Below are positions 41,119 through 50,172 of a stretch of 64,000 bases of DNA, piece by piece (position 1 is the stretch's first letter; every line of letters starts with the position of its first letter). The position numbers and the translations under genes were made by a program. The stretch comes from Amycolatopsis orientalis DSM 43388. GTDB taxonomy: Bacteria; Actinomycetota; Actinomycetes; Mycobacteriales; Pseudonocardiaceae. The stretch lies in assembly GCF_000411975.1 (NCBI RefSeq), contig NZ_ASXG01000145.1:1-64000 (forward strand). The letters run 5' to 3'. Below the pieces are notes generated by a model. It worked only from the letters and a program-made list of their open reading frames with translations, was not told where the DNA came from and searched no databases.

Positions 41119-43234
41119 TCGGGTCGCTCGGGCCTTGCGACAGCACGAGATTGAGGTTCGCGCTGTCTTCGCCGAACGGCGGATAACCCGGCTGGCCGAG
41201 TTCGTCCGCGGGCTGCCACCAGCCGTGCTGGCCGCACACGACATCCGGCCGCAGGTTGACGTTGAACTTCGCCTTCGCGCGGACGCTTCCCAACGGCGTC
41301 TCCAGCCGTACCCACTCCCCGGCGCCGACCCCGCGGGCCGCGGCGGTTTCGGGATGGAGTTCGACGGTCGGCTCGGGCGCGGATTTGCGCAGGCTGGTGA
41401 TTTCCCGATGCTGGGTTTCGCAGAAGAACAGCGATTTCGCGCAGGTGAGGATCAACGGGTACCGCGTCGCCAGATCCGGCCGGGAAAGCGGGCTGATCGA
41501 CGGCTCGGTGAAGGTCGGCAGCGGCGGGTATCCGTGTTCCCGCAACGATTCCGAGTACAACTCGACGAGACCCGACGCGGTGCGGAAACCGCGTTGTTCG
41601 TACTTGCGGTACTCCGTTTCCAGTGGCAGCCGGATTCCCTCCGGTGCGGCGCGCAGCTGGTCGAGAGTGAGGCCGCTGGGTTCGAGCTGGTATTGCCAGG
41701 CCGACTCGACGTCTCCGTGGAAGAACTGATGGCCGAGACCGAGTGCGACGGCGAAGTCGAAGATGATCCGCAGGTCCGATCGCGCCTCGCCGCGGGCGGC
41801 GACCAGTGGCTGTCGCAATTGGACAGTCGACTGCGCGGCCTGGCTGGTCTCGAAGCCGACCCGAAGTGCCTCGGCTTCCCATGCGCTGGTCGCGGGCAGC
41901 ACGAGGTCTGCCTGTTCCGCTGTCGGGTTGAGGAACAAATCAGTATGGACAAAGAAGTCCAGCGCGCGGAGAGCGGCTCGGCCTCGCGCGCTGTCGCCGT
42001 GTGCCATGGCCAGGTTGCCGCCGAAGTTGACCAGCGCTCGGGCACGGTAGGGCACGCCGTCCAGTGCCGCGCGGTAGAAATCCTCGCCGGTGACGAACTC
42101 GAATCTCGCCGGGCCGAGCGGACGCTCCTGTACGCCGATGGCCTTCGCGCGCTGCTCGGGCGCCAGCAGCTCCCGGCCGTCGATCGGGTTGGTCGGCACG
42201 GGCGTGAACAGCACATTCCCGCCCGGCGTGTCGATGCATCCGGTGAGCGCGTACAGCTGGCCGATGGCGCGCACAGTCTGGGTCGCGTTGCTTTGCTGCT
42301 CCAATCCGCTCCAGGTGTAGAACGCGACCGGACGTTGCTCCCAGAGCAGCCGGGCCGTGGCGACGATCTGTTCCGCGGGCACGCCGGTGATCTCTTGCGC
42401 GACCTCGGGACGGTACTTCGCGCACTCCTCGAGGATGAGGTCCCACACTCGCCGAGACGCGCCGACCGGCTTCCGCGCGTTCGTCCACCGTTCGACGAAT
42501 TCCTTGTCGTACCAACCGTTGTCGATCATCACGTGGGTGAGCGACAACGCCAGCGCCGCGTCCGTGCCCGGGCGCACGCGAAGCCACTGGTCGGCCTTGC
42601 TGGCCAGCCCGGCGCGCCGCGGATCGACTACGACGAGCTTGGCCCCGCGGCGCAGTGCGGCGGTCGTCGCGGTGGCGTGCGCGAGCCGCGAGACCGACGG
42701 GTTGTAGCCCCAGTAGAGGACGCATTGCGCGTTATCCAGGTCGGGCAGGTAAGCGCCCGGGACCGGCTCACCCCAGGTGTAGAGCGTGGCCAGGCGACGG
42801 CCCCAGCCGCACAGCTCCATGTAGCTGAGGAAGTTGGGGCTGCCGAAGGCGCGCCGCAGCCGGGTCAGCCATTCGACGGTGTCCGACATCGCCGACGTCG
42901 AAGGCGAAGAGCTGCTGAACACCACCGCTTCCGGGCCGGACTCCTCGGCGATCGCGGTCAGCCGGGACGCGATGGTCGCCAGCGCTTCGTCCCAGCCGAT
43001 GCGCTCCCAGCCCGGGTCGGCCGCGTCTTTCGGGGCGGTGCGGCGGAGAGGATGCAGCAGCCGGTCCGGATGCGCGACGATCTCCGGCGCGGCCTTGCCT
43101 TTCACGCAGATCGCGTCGCCGGTCGGATGGCCGGGCAGCGGACGGAGCGCGAGCAGCCGCCCGTCCTCGACCGTCGCGGTGGCTCCGCACCTCGACACGC
43201 ACAGCGGGCAGAACGTCGGCACCTCGGTCGCCAT
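41057..43234 (-). CDS. Molybdopterin-dependent oxidoreductase, nitrate/formate-type
   Basis: 725 aa. A 4Fe-4S site is formed by C9, C12, C16 and C43 (CPLCVSRC, AICVKGK). C142 (SYMELCGWG) is the likely molybdenum ligand. LYWGYNPSVSRLAHATA and VDPRRAGLASKADQWLRVRPGTD are bis-MGD contacts, and the C-terminal domain (VRLETPLGSVRAKAKFN) is the molydopterin-binding barrel. No Tat signal, so it is cytoplasmic, as in assimilatory or catabolic enzymes. Electron partner not nearby. GGAGGTG precedes the ATG. Confidence 0.88.
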   Translation of the reverse strand: MATEVPTFCPLCVSRCGATATVEDGRLLALRPLPGHPTGDAICVKGKAAPEIVAHPDRLLHPLRRTAPKDAADPGWERIGWDEALATIASRLTAIAEESGPEAVVFSSSSPSTSAMSDTVEWLTRLRRAFGSPNFLSYMELCGWGRRLATLYTWGEPVPGAYLPDLDNAQCVLYWGYNPSVSRLAHATATTAALRRGAKLVVVDPRRAGLASKADQWLRVRPGTDAALALSLTHVMIDNGWYDKEFVERWTNARKPVGASRRVWDLILEECAKYRPEVAQEITGVPAEQIVATARLLWEQRPVAFYTWSGLEQQSNATQTVRAIGQLYALTGCIDTPGGNVLFTPVPTNPIDGRELLAPEQRAKAIGVQERPLGPARFEFVTGEDFYRAALDGVPYRARALVNFGGNLAMAHGDSARGRAALRALDFFVHTDLFLNPTAEQADLVLPATSAWEAEALRVGFETSQAAQSTVQLRQPLVAARGEARSDLRIIFDFAVALGLGHQFFHGDVESAWQYQLEPSGLTLDQLRAAPEGIRLPLETEYRKYEQRGFRTASGLVELYSESLREHGYPPLPTFTEPSISPLSRPDLATRYPLILTCAKSLFFCETQHREITSLRKSAPEPTVELHPETAAARGVGAGEWVRLETPLGSVRAKAKFNVNLRPDVVCGQHGWWQPADELGQPGYPPFGEDSANLNLVLSQGPSDPISGSSPLRASLCEIAKAQPD

Positions 43235-43317
43235 CGCGCACCTCCGGTCTCTGCCTGAGGAATCGGGAACGGCTCGTCCGGCGTAACAACCGGAGTTTCC
43301 CCGGCGACCCTTCAGGC

Positions 43318-44853
43318 GTGAACAATGCCGCGCCGGTGCGGTTGTCCGAGTTGGTCGCCACCCTGTCGCTGGTGGCCGATCTCGGCATGGGCCGCCCGAT
43401 GGAACGCGTGCTGCGGCAGACCGTGATCGCCCTGAGGCTGGCCGACGCGGCGGGCGCCGACGACAGCGTGCGCGCGGCGGCTTACTACACGTCGTTGCTG
43501 ACCTGGGTGGGCTGCGCCGCCGACACCAGCGAGCTGGCCGCGTTGTTCGGTGACGAGACCGAGCTGTACGCCGACAGCCACGACGGCGACCTCGCCGGGG
43601 TCGCGATGGCGATGTTCGTCCTGCGCCACCTCGGCCGCGGCAGCCCGCGACTCCGCCGCGCCACGCTCGCCGGCCGGTTCCTCGCGACAGCGGGCCGGTC
43701 GGTGCAACAGGTCATGCAGGCGCACTGCCAAAGCGCGAGCGAACTGGCCGGACGGCTCGACCTCGGTGCGGACGTCTGCCGTCCGCTGCTGCAATCCTTC
43801 GAGCGGTGGGACGGCCGCGGCGTCCCCGGCGAGGCCGGCGGTGCGGACCTCGACCCGGCGATCCGGCTGGTGCAACTCGCCGACAACGTCGAGGCTTTCC
43901 TCGACACGGCGGGTGTCGACGGCGCGGTCGCCGTCGCCCGGGAACGCCGCGGCACCCAGTTCGATCCGGCGCTGGTCGACTGCTTCCTGGAGCACCGCGG
44001 CGACATCCTGGCCGGCCTGGACCGGATCCAGGCGTGGGACGAGGTCATCGCCCTCGACCCGCGGCTCGGCGCGCGGCTGGCCGAGGACGAACTTGATCGC
44101 GCATTGCAGGCGTTCGCCGACTTCGCCGATCTCAAATCCCCGCCGCGGCTGGGGCATTCCCGCGGGGTCGCCGCACTCGCCGCGGAGGGCGCGACCCGGC
44201 TCGGCCTCCCGGCTCCGGACGTCCGGCTGGTCCGGCGCGCCGGCTGGGCGCACGACATCGGGATGATCGGCGTTCCGAGCGCGATCTGGAACGCGACCCG
44301 GCCGTGGTCGCTCGCGCAGGCCGAACGCGCCCGGACGCATCCGTACCTGACCGAACGGATGCTCGCCGGAATGCCCGGCCTCGCCGCGGTCGCCCGCTGC
44401 GCGGCCCACCACCACGAACGCCTCGACGGTTCCGGTTACCCGCACGGCCTTTCCGGCGACGCCCTGCCGATGACGTCCCGGGTTCTCGCTGCCGCCGACG
44501 TCTACCACGCACTTGGCGAACCACGTCCGCACCGCGCGCCGCTCGCTCCCGCCGCGGCCGCGCGGGTGCTCACCGCCGAAGCGCGCTCCGGACGCCTCGA
44601 TCCCGACGCGGTGAGCGCGGTTCTGGCAGCAGCGGGTCGAGGGGTTCGCCGTACGTCGGGCGGGTTGACCGCTCGGGAGGTCGAGGTTCTGCTGCAGCTG
44701 GCCCGAGGGTTGTCGAATCCGGAGATCGCCGCCGCGCTCACGGTGTCGCGCAAGACGGTTTCGACGCATCTGGAGCACATCTACGCGAAACTCGGGGTGA
44801 CGACCCGGACACAGGCCGCGCTGGTCGCGATGCGCCGAGGGCTGACCGGGTGA
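43318..44853 (+). CDS. HD-GYP-like phosphohydrolase with C-terminal LuxR HTH
   Basis: 511 aa. An N-terminal ~270 residues of helical HD-like repeat, a catalytic-type HD (GWAHDIGMIGVP) and GYP box (HHHERLDGSGYPHGL), then a LuxR HTH (LTAREVEVLLQLARGLSNPEIAAAL). HD-GYP proteins hydrolyse cyclic di-GMP. The joining of an HD-GYP module to a DNA-binding HTH in one chain would couple second-messenger turnover or sensing to transcription. GTG start. Confidence 0.85.
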   Translation: MNNAAPVRLSELVATLSLVADLGMGRPMERVLRQTVIALRLADAAGADDSVRAAAYYTSLLTWVGCAADTSELAALFGDETELYADSHDGDLAGVAMAMFVLRHLGRGSPRLRRATLAGRFLATAGRSVQQVMQAHCQSASELAGRLDLGADVCRPLLQSFERWDGRGVPGEAGGADLDPAIRLVQLADNVEAFLDTAGVDGAVAVARERRGTQFDPALVDCFLEHRGDILAGLDRIQAWDEVIALDPRLGARLAEDELDRALQAFADFADLKSPPRLGHSRGVAALAAEGATRLGLPAPDVRLVRRAGWAHDIGMIGVPSAIWNATRPWSLAQAERARTHPYLTERMLAGMPGLAAVARCAAHHHERLDGSGYPHGLSGDALPMTSRVLAAADVYHALGEPRPHRAPLAPAAAARVLTAEARSGRLDPDAVSAVLAAAGRGVRRTSGGLTAREVEVLLQLARGLSNPEIAAALTVSRKTVSTHLEHIYAKLGVTTRTQAALVAMRRGLTG

Positions 44854-44855
44854 AA

Positions 44856-44877
44856 GGATCGGGCAGTTGCCCGATCC
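44856..44877 (+). terminator. Inverted repeat after the HD-GYP gene
   Basis: GGATCGGGCA (44856-44865) and TGCCCGATCC (44868-44877) are perfect reverse complements with a 2-bp centre. No U-tract follows. It could be a weak terminator or an operator for the next gene. Confidence 0.4.
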
Positions 44878-44908
44878 CCGGCGGGGCTCAGCGCCGTAAA
44901 CCTGAAGC

Positions 44909-45313
44909 ATGACAACACCACTCAAGGCCTCCCGGATCTCCCGCGCGGGTGCCTTCATCGAAGCATTGAGCAGGCAGGACTTCGCCCGGATGTCGTCCGC
45001 AATGGACAGTGAGGTGCGGCTGACCGCCTTGCTGCCGCCGGGATTGCGCGAATTCCACGGGCCGGGCGAGGTCATCGCCGCGTTCACCCACTGGTTCGGC
45101 GAGGTCGACGACTTCGAACTCGCCGAGGGGGAGGTGGACCGGGTCGGTCCGCGGCTGCACTTGCGCTGGCGAGCGCGAGTGCGCGCGGAACGGCTCGGCG
45201 AGGGGTGGTTCACGGTGGAGCAGCAGGCGTACGCGGACGACGACGCGGACGGGCGGCTCTCGCGGATGGTGCTGCTGTGTTCGGGTTATTGCCCGGAGGA
45301 GGGGGTGCGCTGA
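44909..45313 (+). CDS. SnoaL-like (NTF2-fold) protein
   Basis: 134 aa. FIEALSRQDFARMSSAMDSEVRLTALLPPG and the HGPGEVIAAFTHWFGE segment match the SnoaL/NTF2 cone fold, which binds hydrophobic ligands and sometimes has isomerase or hydratase activity. No catalytic pair can be named. Follows the HD-GYP gene by 55 bp. Confidence 0.7.
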   Translation: MTTPLKASRISRAGAFIEALSRQDFARMSSAMDSEVRLTALLPPGLREFHGPGEVIAAFTHWFGEVDDFELAEGEVDRVGPRLHLRWRARVRAERLGEGWFTVEQQAYADDDADGRLSRMVLLCSGYCPEEGVR

Positions 45314-45321
45314 GGATCAAT

Positions 45322-45370
45322 TCTCGTGAGTGTTCATCGCGGTGCTGAATCAGGATGAACACTCACGAGA
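45322..45370 (+). terminator. Long hairpin between convergent genes
   Basis: 17-nt arms TCTCGTGAGTGTTCATC (45322-45338) and GATGAACACTCACGAGA (45354-45370) pair perfectly around a 15-nt loop, between the convergent SnoaL-like and VOC genes. Likely a bidirectional terminator. The low-GC arm sequence looks like a dispersed element. Confidence 0.65.
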
Positions 45371-45382
45371 CCACCTGGCCGG

Positions 45383-45997
45383 TCAGCCAGCGAGGATCGA
45401 GGTCTCCCAAGCGAATCCGTCCGGGTCCGTGATCCGCCCGGCGTCTCCGCCGAGGGCCAGCAGGTGCGAGCCCGAACCCTCCTGGGGCACTCCGGCGTCC
45501 TTGGCCAGCGCCTTCCGGCCGTACAGCGCCAGCTTGATCGGGCTCGTCTCGAATTCCACGTACTTGCGCCCGTAGCTCTTGCCGACGGCGAGCCCGTGCG
45601 AGACGTAAAACTGCTTGGTCGCCGCCACATCCGACGCGCCCAGCAGCAGCACCATCTGGTCGTACTCGCGGACTCCCGCGCCGGAGTCCTTCTTCGTGGA
45701 AGTCGCGACCTTCCAGATCGCACCGTCCGGGGCCCGCACCACCCCGCCGAAACCCCAGAACGACTTAGCCGCCGGTTTCAGCGAAGCAGCGCCCGCGGCG
45801 AGGGCGGCGTCCAGGTAAGCAACGGCGTTGGCGGGCTGGGAAACGGTGAGCGACAAGGTGAATCCGCGGAAACCGGTGCTCGGCGCGGTGGCCTGCCGGA
45901 AGCGGAGCCGGTCGCCCAGGTCGAACGCGGCACGGTAGAAGCGCTCGGCGGCGGCGACATCGGGAACGTCCAGGGTGACGAAGTCGAAGGAAGTCAT
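45383..45997 (-). CDS. VOC family protein
   Basis: 204 aa from ATG 45997. Starts FDFVTLDVPDVAAAERFYRA and has a second module from YDQMVLLLGASDVAATKQFYV with ITDPDGFAWE at the end; two VOC half-barrels. Likely a metal-binding glyoxalase- or resistance-type protein. The ATG lies 7 bases after TAGCGT (46005-46010 on the minus strand), so the mRNA is probably leaderless. Confidence 0.82.
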   Translation of the reverse strand: MTSFDFVTLDVPDVAAAERFYRAAFDLGDRLRFRQATAPSTGFRGFTLSLTVSQPANAVAYLDAALAAGAASLKPAAKSFWGFGGVVRAPDGAIWKVATSTKKDSGAGVREYDQMVLLLGASDVAATKQFYVSHGLAVGKSYGRKYVEFETSPIKLALYGRKALAKDAGVPQEGSGSHLLALGGDAGRITDPDGFAWETSILAG

Positions 45998-46050
45998 GCC
46001 GTAAACGCTAAGTCCGGCAGCGCCCCCGAGGCTTCTTGATTCCTGATCGC

Positions 46051-46458
46051 TTACCGGGCCTGGCGCCCGGACAGCCACGCCTCGCGCCGGCGCGGTGACG
46101 CGCGGGAAAGCCAGGCGTCCTCGACGACCTCGGCCAGCTCCTGCCGGGTCAGCCGGCCGAGATGGGCGGCGCGGACCAGCACCGACGGGTGGCCGTCGAA
46201 GTGCGGCGTGGTGAAAAACGGGCTGTCCGGGTCCTGGACCAGCGCCTGCTTGTCCGATTCGGACGGCACCCAGAACACGATCACGTCCGGGTACCGCTGC
46301 CCGGTCTCCGGGTCGAACGCGTCCGGCCGCGGCGTCCGGAAGAACACGAACGATTTGCCGCCGACCTGGTAGACGGGGTTCTCGCGCGAGCCGCGCACCA
46401 CCGTGACGTGGGGCATCCCCAGCGCCAGTTCGTGCACGTCCTCGACCCGAGCCCGCAT
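46051..46458 (-). CDS. MmcQ/YjbR family protein
   Basis: 135 aa. ALGMPHVTVVRGS, FFRTPRPDAFDPETG, FWVPSESDKQAL and FFTTPHFDGHPSVLVRA follow the MmcQ/YjbR (CyaY-like fold) family, whose role is unclear although DNA binding has been proposed. TATCGT (minus strand, 46466-46471) ends 7 bases before the ATG, implying a leaderless message. Confidence 0.85.
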   Translation of the reverse strand: MRARVEDVHELALGMPHVTVVRGSRENPVYQVGGKSFVFFRTPRPDAFDPETGQRYPDVIVFWVPSESDKQALVQDPDSPFFTTPHFDGHPSVLVRAAHLGRLTRQELAEVVEDAWLSRASPRRREAWLSGRQAR

Positions 46459-46507
46459 GACCTGAACGATACGACTCGAATCGCGCCGCGTCAGGTATGA
46501 ACAGGGC

Positions 46508-48046
46508 ATGGTCACGCTGGATCGGCTCGTCAACGTCCTCGGCGGATACGGCGCGCGGTTGTGCTGCTGTCCCGTCGCGCGCGAGGCGGCGTTGCGGGAC
46601 GTGGTGGTGGACGACCCCGCCGATCCGCGCGGGTTGCGGGGCGACGTCTATCTCGCGGTCGGCGTCGACTCGGTGCTGGAAGCCATCGAACGGGCCGCCG
46701 CGGCGCGCGCCTCGGTCGTGTTGGTGCGCGGTGCGAACCCGCCGGGGCCGGAGGCGGTGGCCAAGGCGGAGGACGGCCAGGTCGCGGTGCTGCTCGTGGA
46801 CCCGGAAGTGTCGTGGGGGCAGCTCGCGGGCGTGGTCTACGGCTTGGTGCTCGAAGGACGCGAGACGGAATCCGGACGCGGACCGACCGACTTGTTCGCA
46901 CTCGCCGACAGCCTGGCCGACGCGCTCGGCAGCGCGGTCATCATCGAGGACCAGCTGTCGCGAGTGCTCGCGTACTCCAGCCGTCAGCAGGGCGCGGACC
47001 GCGTGCGACTGGAGACGATCCTCGGGCGGCGAGTGCCGGACGAGGTGCGCGAGCTGTTCGAGCGCCGCGGCGTCTTCGCGCATCTCGCCGGTTCGGACGA
47101 GCCGTTGTTCGTCGAGCCCGCTCCCGAGCACGGGCTCACCGGGCGCATGGTCGTCGCGGTCCGGGCCGGGCGCGAGACGCTCGGGTCGATCTGGGTGGAG
47201 TGCGAGGAGCCGCTGTCGGACGTCCGGCGCACTGTCCTGCACGACAGCTCCCGCACGGTCGGGCTGCATTTGCTGCGGTCGCGCGCGAGCGCCGACCTGG
47301 AACGGCAGGTCGAGTCCGACCTGGTGATCCGCCTGCTGGAAGGAACTCCGGACGCGGCGGCCGTGCTGAGCAGGCTCGGCTTGCCGCCCGGCCGGTTCCG
47401 CGTGGTCGCGCTCCAGGCGCACATCGCCGACGAACGGCACGCCGCGCTGCTGCTCGCGTTCGAGCGCGCGACCACGGGGTTCGGCTGGTCGCGGCCGGGC
47501 CGGAGCACGCTGTTCAGCAACACCGTCTACACCGTCCTGCCCGGCGAGGACGTCGATACCGCCCGTGCGTGGGTCGACGGGATCCGCGACGCGTTGCCCG
47601 CGCAGGTCACAGTCGCGGCCGGGATCGGAGCACCCGCTTCCACCGCGGAATTGCCCGCCAGCAGGCGGGAATCCGACGAATGCCTGGCGCTGCACGACGT
47701 CCGCCCGAAGCCGGGCGCACCCGTCGCGTACGACGAATCCTGGGACGACATCCTGATCCTCCGCCTGCGTGCCGCGGCGGCCGCGGGACGAGCCCCGGCG
47801 CGCGGTCCCATCGCCGACCTGGCCAGGCACGACGCGGCCAACTCGACCAGTTATGTCGCGACCCTGCGCGCGTGGCTCGAAACCCAAGGCGATCTCACCG
47901 AAGCCGCCGAGCGGCTCGGCGTGCACCCCAACACCATCCGCTACCGGCTGCGGAAGATGGCCGACGTGACGCCGTTGCGGCTCGACCTGCCCGCGAAACG
48001 GCTGGCGATGATCATCGAGCTGGCCGTCGCCGATCCGCAGGCTTGA
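46508..48046 (+). CDS. PucR family transcriptional regulator
   Basis: 512 aa. An N-terminal PucR domain (~1-115), a GGDEF-like CdaR region, and the C-terminal PucR HTH (LEPQ-like segment LETQGDLTEAAERLGVHPNTIRYRLRKM). Such regulators control purine, amino acid or catabolic genes. The next gene, an FAD-dependent amino acid oxidase on the same strand 118 bp away, is a natural target. Confidence 0.9.
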   Translation: MVTLDRLVNVLGGYGARLCCCPVAREAALRDVVVDDPADPRGLRGDVYLAVGVDSVLEAIERAAAARASVVLVRGANPPGPEAVAKAEDGQVAVLLVDPEVSWGQLAGVVYGLVLEGRETESGRGPTDLFALADSLADALGSAVIIEDQLSRVLAYSSRQQGADRVRLETILGRRVPDEVRELFERRGVFAHLAGSDEPLFVEPAPEHGLTGRMVVAVRAGRETLGSIWVECEEPLSDVRRTVLHDSSRTVGLHLLRSRASADLERQVESDLVIRLLEGTPDAAAVLSRLGLPPGRFRVVALQAHIADERHAALLLAFERATTGFGWSRPGRSTLFSNTVYTVLPGEDVDTARAWVDGIRDALPAQVTVAAGIGAPASTAELPASRRESDECLALHDVRPKPGAPVAYDESWDDILILRLRAAAAAGRAPARGPIADLARHDAANSTSYVATLRAWLETQGDLTEAAERLGVHPNTIRYRLRKMADVTPLRLDLPAKRLAMIIELAVADPQA

Positions 48047-48164
48047 CCGTTCCGGACAAACCGGCCCGCGCTGATTGGCCGAACTCGACAAAGACCATCC
48101 GCCGGATCCGGGTCATCCTGGCCGCATCAGCACAACCAGCGGCACGGAAGCGGCGGAGGAACAC

Positions 48165-49427
48165 ATGGGCGATCTCGACCGGAAAGGCGCCGCGCCGCGT
48201 TCGGCGATCGTGGTCGGCGCGGGCATCGTCGGCCTGTCCACCGCCTGGTTCCTGCAGGAACGCGGCGTGCGGGTGACCGTCGTCGACCGCGAGGGCATCG
48301 CGGCGGGCTCGTCCTGGGGCAACGCCGGCTGGCTGTCGCCCGGGCTGTCGATCCCGCTCAACGAACCGGCCGTTCTCCGCTACGGCCTGCGCACCCTGCT
48401 CGACCGGCAGGCCCCGCTGCACGTTCCGGCTGCTCCGGACCCGCGGCTGTGGCGGTTCCTCGCCCGCTTCGCGGCCAACTGCACCCATCGGTCCTGGAAC
48501 CGGGCCGTGCGAGCGAACCTGCCGTTCAACGAGCAATGCCTCGAAGCGTTCGACATCCTGACCGCGAACGGTGTGGACGCGCCGACCATCGACGCGCCCA
48601 TCACCGCCCTGTTCGAGACCTCGGCGAAGGCGCAAACGCTGGTCAAGGAGCTGGACCGGCTCGGCGACGCCGGGCAGAAGGTGTCCTGGACCCAGCTCGC
48701 CGGACCGGAACTGCGCGAGCACTTCCCGCAGGTCACCGACCGGATCGGGGCCGGAATCCGGATCGACGGCCAGCGGTACGTCGACCCGGGCAGGTTCGTC
48801 GAATCGCTCGCCCGCGCGGTGGTCGGCCGCGGCGGCACGATCCGGCACCGGTTCGAGGTCGCCGCGATCCGCGGGCACGAGTACGCCTACACCGTGCTGT
48901 CGGCGAACGGCCAGACCGTCAACGCCAACGTCGTCGTGCTCGCCACCGGCGCCTGGCTCGGACAGCTGGCGCACCAGTGGGGCGTCCGCGTTCCGGTGCG
49001 CGCCGGCCGCGGCTACTCCTTCACCGTGCCGACCGACGAGCCGGTGCCGAGCCCGATGTACCTGCCGGACATCCGGGTCGCGTGCACGCCGTACCAAGGC
49101 GGGCTGCGGGTGGCCGGGACGATGGAGTTCCGCAAGCCGGACGACCCGCTGTACCCGGCGCGCGTCGACGCGATCATCGCCTCGGCCCGGCCGCTGCTCA
49201 GGGGCCTGCGCTGGGAGCAGCGCACCGACGACTGGGTCGGCTCGCGCCCGGTCAGCGCCGACGGGCGGCCGGTGATCGGCCAGACCGGCGCGCCCGGGAT
49301 GTACGTCGCGGGCGGGCACGGCATGTGGGGCCTGTCCCACGGCGCGATCACCGGGAAGCTGCTCGCCGAGCAGATCGCCACCGGCAGGCAGCCGGAAGCG
49401 CTGCGGCCGTTCGACCCGCTGCGGTGA
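48165..49427 (+). CDS. FAD-dependent D-amino-acid dehydrogenase/oxidase (DadA-like)
   Basis: 420 aa from ATG 48165, preceded by GGAGGAA. FAD dinucleotide fold at IVVGAGIVGLSTAWFLQERG and the VVDRE acidic end; GSSWGNAGWLSPG and the terminal TDDWVGSRPVSADGRP and GGHGMWGLSHG are DadA-like. Probably oxidises D-amino acids or related amines to keto acids. Neighbouring PucR gene suggests substrate-responsive control. Confidence 0.87.
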   Translation: MGDLDRKGAAPRSAIVVGAGIVGLSTAWFLQERGVRVTVVDREGIAAGSSWGNAGWLSPGLSIPLNEPAVLRYGLRTLLDRQAPLHVPAAPDPRLWRFLARFAANCTHRSWNRAVRANLPFNEQCLEAFDILTANGVDAPTIDAPITALFETSAKAQTLVKELDRLGDAGQKVSWTQLAGPELREHFPQVTDRIGAGIRIDGQRYVDPGRFVESLARAVVGRGGTIRHRFEVAAIRGHEYAYTVLSANGQTVNANVVVLATGAWLGQLAHQWGVRVPVRAGRGYSFTVPTDEPVPSPMYLPDIRVACTPYQGGLRVAGTMEFRKPDDPLYPARVDAIIASARPLLRGLRWEQRTDDWVGSRPVSADGRPVIGQTGAPGMYVAGGHGMWGLSHGAITGKLLAEQIATGRQPEALRPFDPLR

Positions 49428-49434
49428 CCCGCGG

Positions 49435-49611
49435 ATGTCCGCCGAGCCCGTGGAGCAGCCGCTGACCGGGGACGAGCACGCCGAACTGCTCTTCCTCCGC
49501 GCGGAGAACGCCTTGCTGCGCACCGAAAGGGACATCCTGGTGAAAGCAGCGGGCTGGTTCGCCGCCGACGCCGGCGTGCTCGGCCGCCGCACCGAGCCCG
49601 AGCCCCGCTGA
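49435..49611 (+). CDS. Small helical protein resembling the IS3 OrfA leucine-zipper segment
   Basis: 58 aa, missed by larger ORF limits. ELLFLRAENALLRTERDILV matches the LRxENxxLRxERDILKKA heptad block of IS3-type transposase OrfA, but the rest of the transposase and terminal repeats are absent. Starts 8 bp after the DadA-like stop, in the same direction, with high third-position GC. It may be a domesticated or remnant piece. Confidence 0.5.
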   Translation: MSAEPVEQPLTGDEHAELLFLRAENALLRTERDILVKAAGWFAADAGVLGRRTEPEPR

Positions 49612-49698
49612 CCGCCGCGGGACTCCTCGAAAGTCCGTGGGGGCTGGACGCCTCCTGCTTGCCCGGCCCCCACGGACGTCCTCCGAAAGGCACCTCTC

Positions 49699-50145
49699 AT
49701 GTCGACGACCTCTTCGCGTCCCTGGCTGACCCCCGACGCGCACGCCCGCCTCGCCGCGGAACTCGCCGCCCTGCAACGCGAACCCGACCTGGACGGGGAC
49801 GACCAGTTCGAGCGCAGGCAGCACCGGCAGGCGCGGATCCGGCAGCTGCGGGACCTGCTGCGGAACGCGGTGGTCGGCGAGGACCCGCCGGACGACGGGA
49901 TCGCCGAGCCCGGGATGGTCCTGACCGTCCGCTACGACGACGGCGGGGTCGAGACCTTCCTGCTCGCCGCGCGCGACGAGGAAGGCGGCGGGCTCGAGGT
50001 CTATTCGCCGGACTCTCCGCTCGGACGGGCGCTGCACGGCGCGAAGCCGGGGGAGCAGCGGGAATACGAGGTGCCCAGCGGTGCACTCGTGCGCGTCACC
50101 CTGGTCGAGGCGCATCCCTACGGGCGTTATCGAGGCGACGGCTGA
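49699..50145 (+). CDS. GreA/GreB-family transcription factor-like protein
   Basis: 148 aa. N-terminal helical hairpin (TPDAHARLAAELAALQRE, ARIRQLRDLLRNAVVGED) and C-terminal FKBP-like GreA domain (YSPDSPLGRALHGAKPGEQREYEVPSG). Length and motifs fit the accessory GreA-like proteins of actinobacteria rather than housekeeping GreA; the acidic coiled-coil tip residues needed for RNA cleavage are not obvious. AAAGGCACCTCTC lies upstream of ATG. Confidence 0.8.
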   Translation: MSTTSSRPWLTPDAHARLAAELAALQREPDLDGDDQFERRQHRQARIRQLRDLLRNAVVGEDPPDDGIAEPGMVLTVRYDDGGVETFLLAARDEEGGGLEVYSPDSPLGRALHGAKPGEQREYEVPSGALVRVTLVEAHPYGRYRGDG

Positions 50146-50160
50146 GGCCCGGTTTTCGCT

Positions 50161-50166
50161 TACCCT
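50161..50166 (+). promoter_or_regulatory. -10 box (TACCCT) of a leaderless mRNA
   Basis: TACCCT ends 6 bases before the GTG at 50173 and no strong ribosome site separates them. Confidence 0.4.
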
Positions 50167-50172
50167 GGCAAG

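Noticed and set aside
41048..43258. 736-codon open frame antisense to the molybdopterin oxidoreductase
   Set aside because: No domain is recognisable, and the opposite strand encodes an intact enzyme. In this GC range, antisense frames of long genes stay open by chance.
45383..48091. 902-codon minus-strand frame crossing the PucR, MmcQ and VOC genes
   Set aside because: Only its last 204 codons form a real gene (VOC, from 45997). The rest is antisense to PucR and in the wrong frame for MmcQ.
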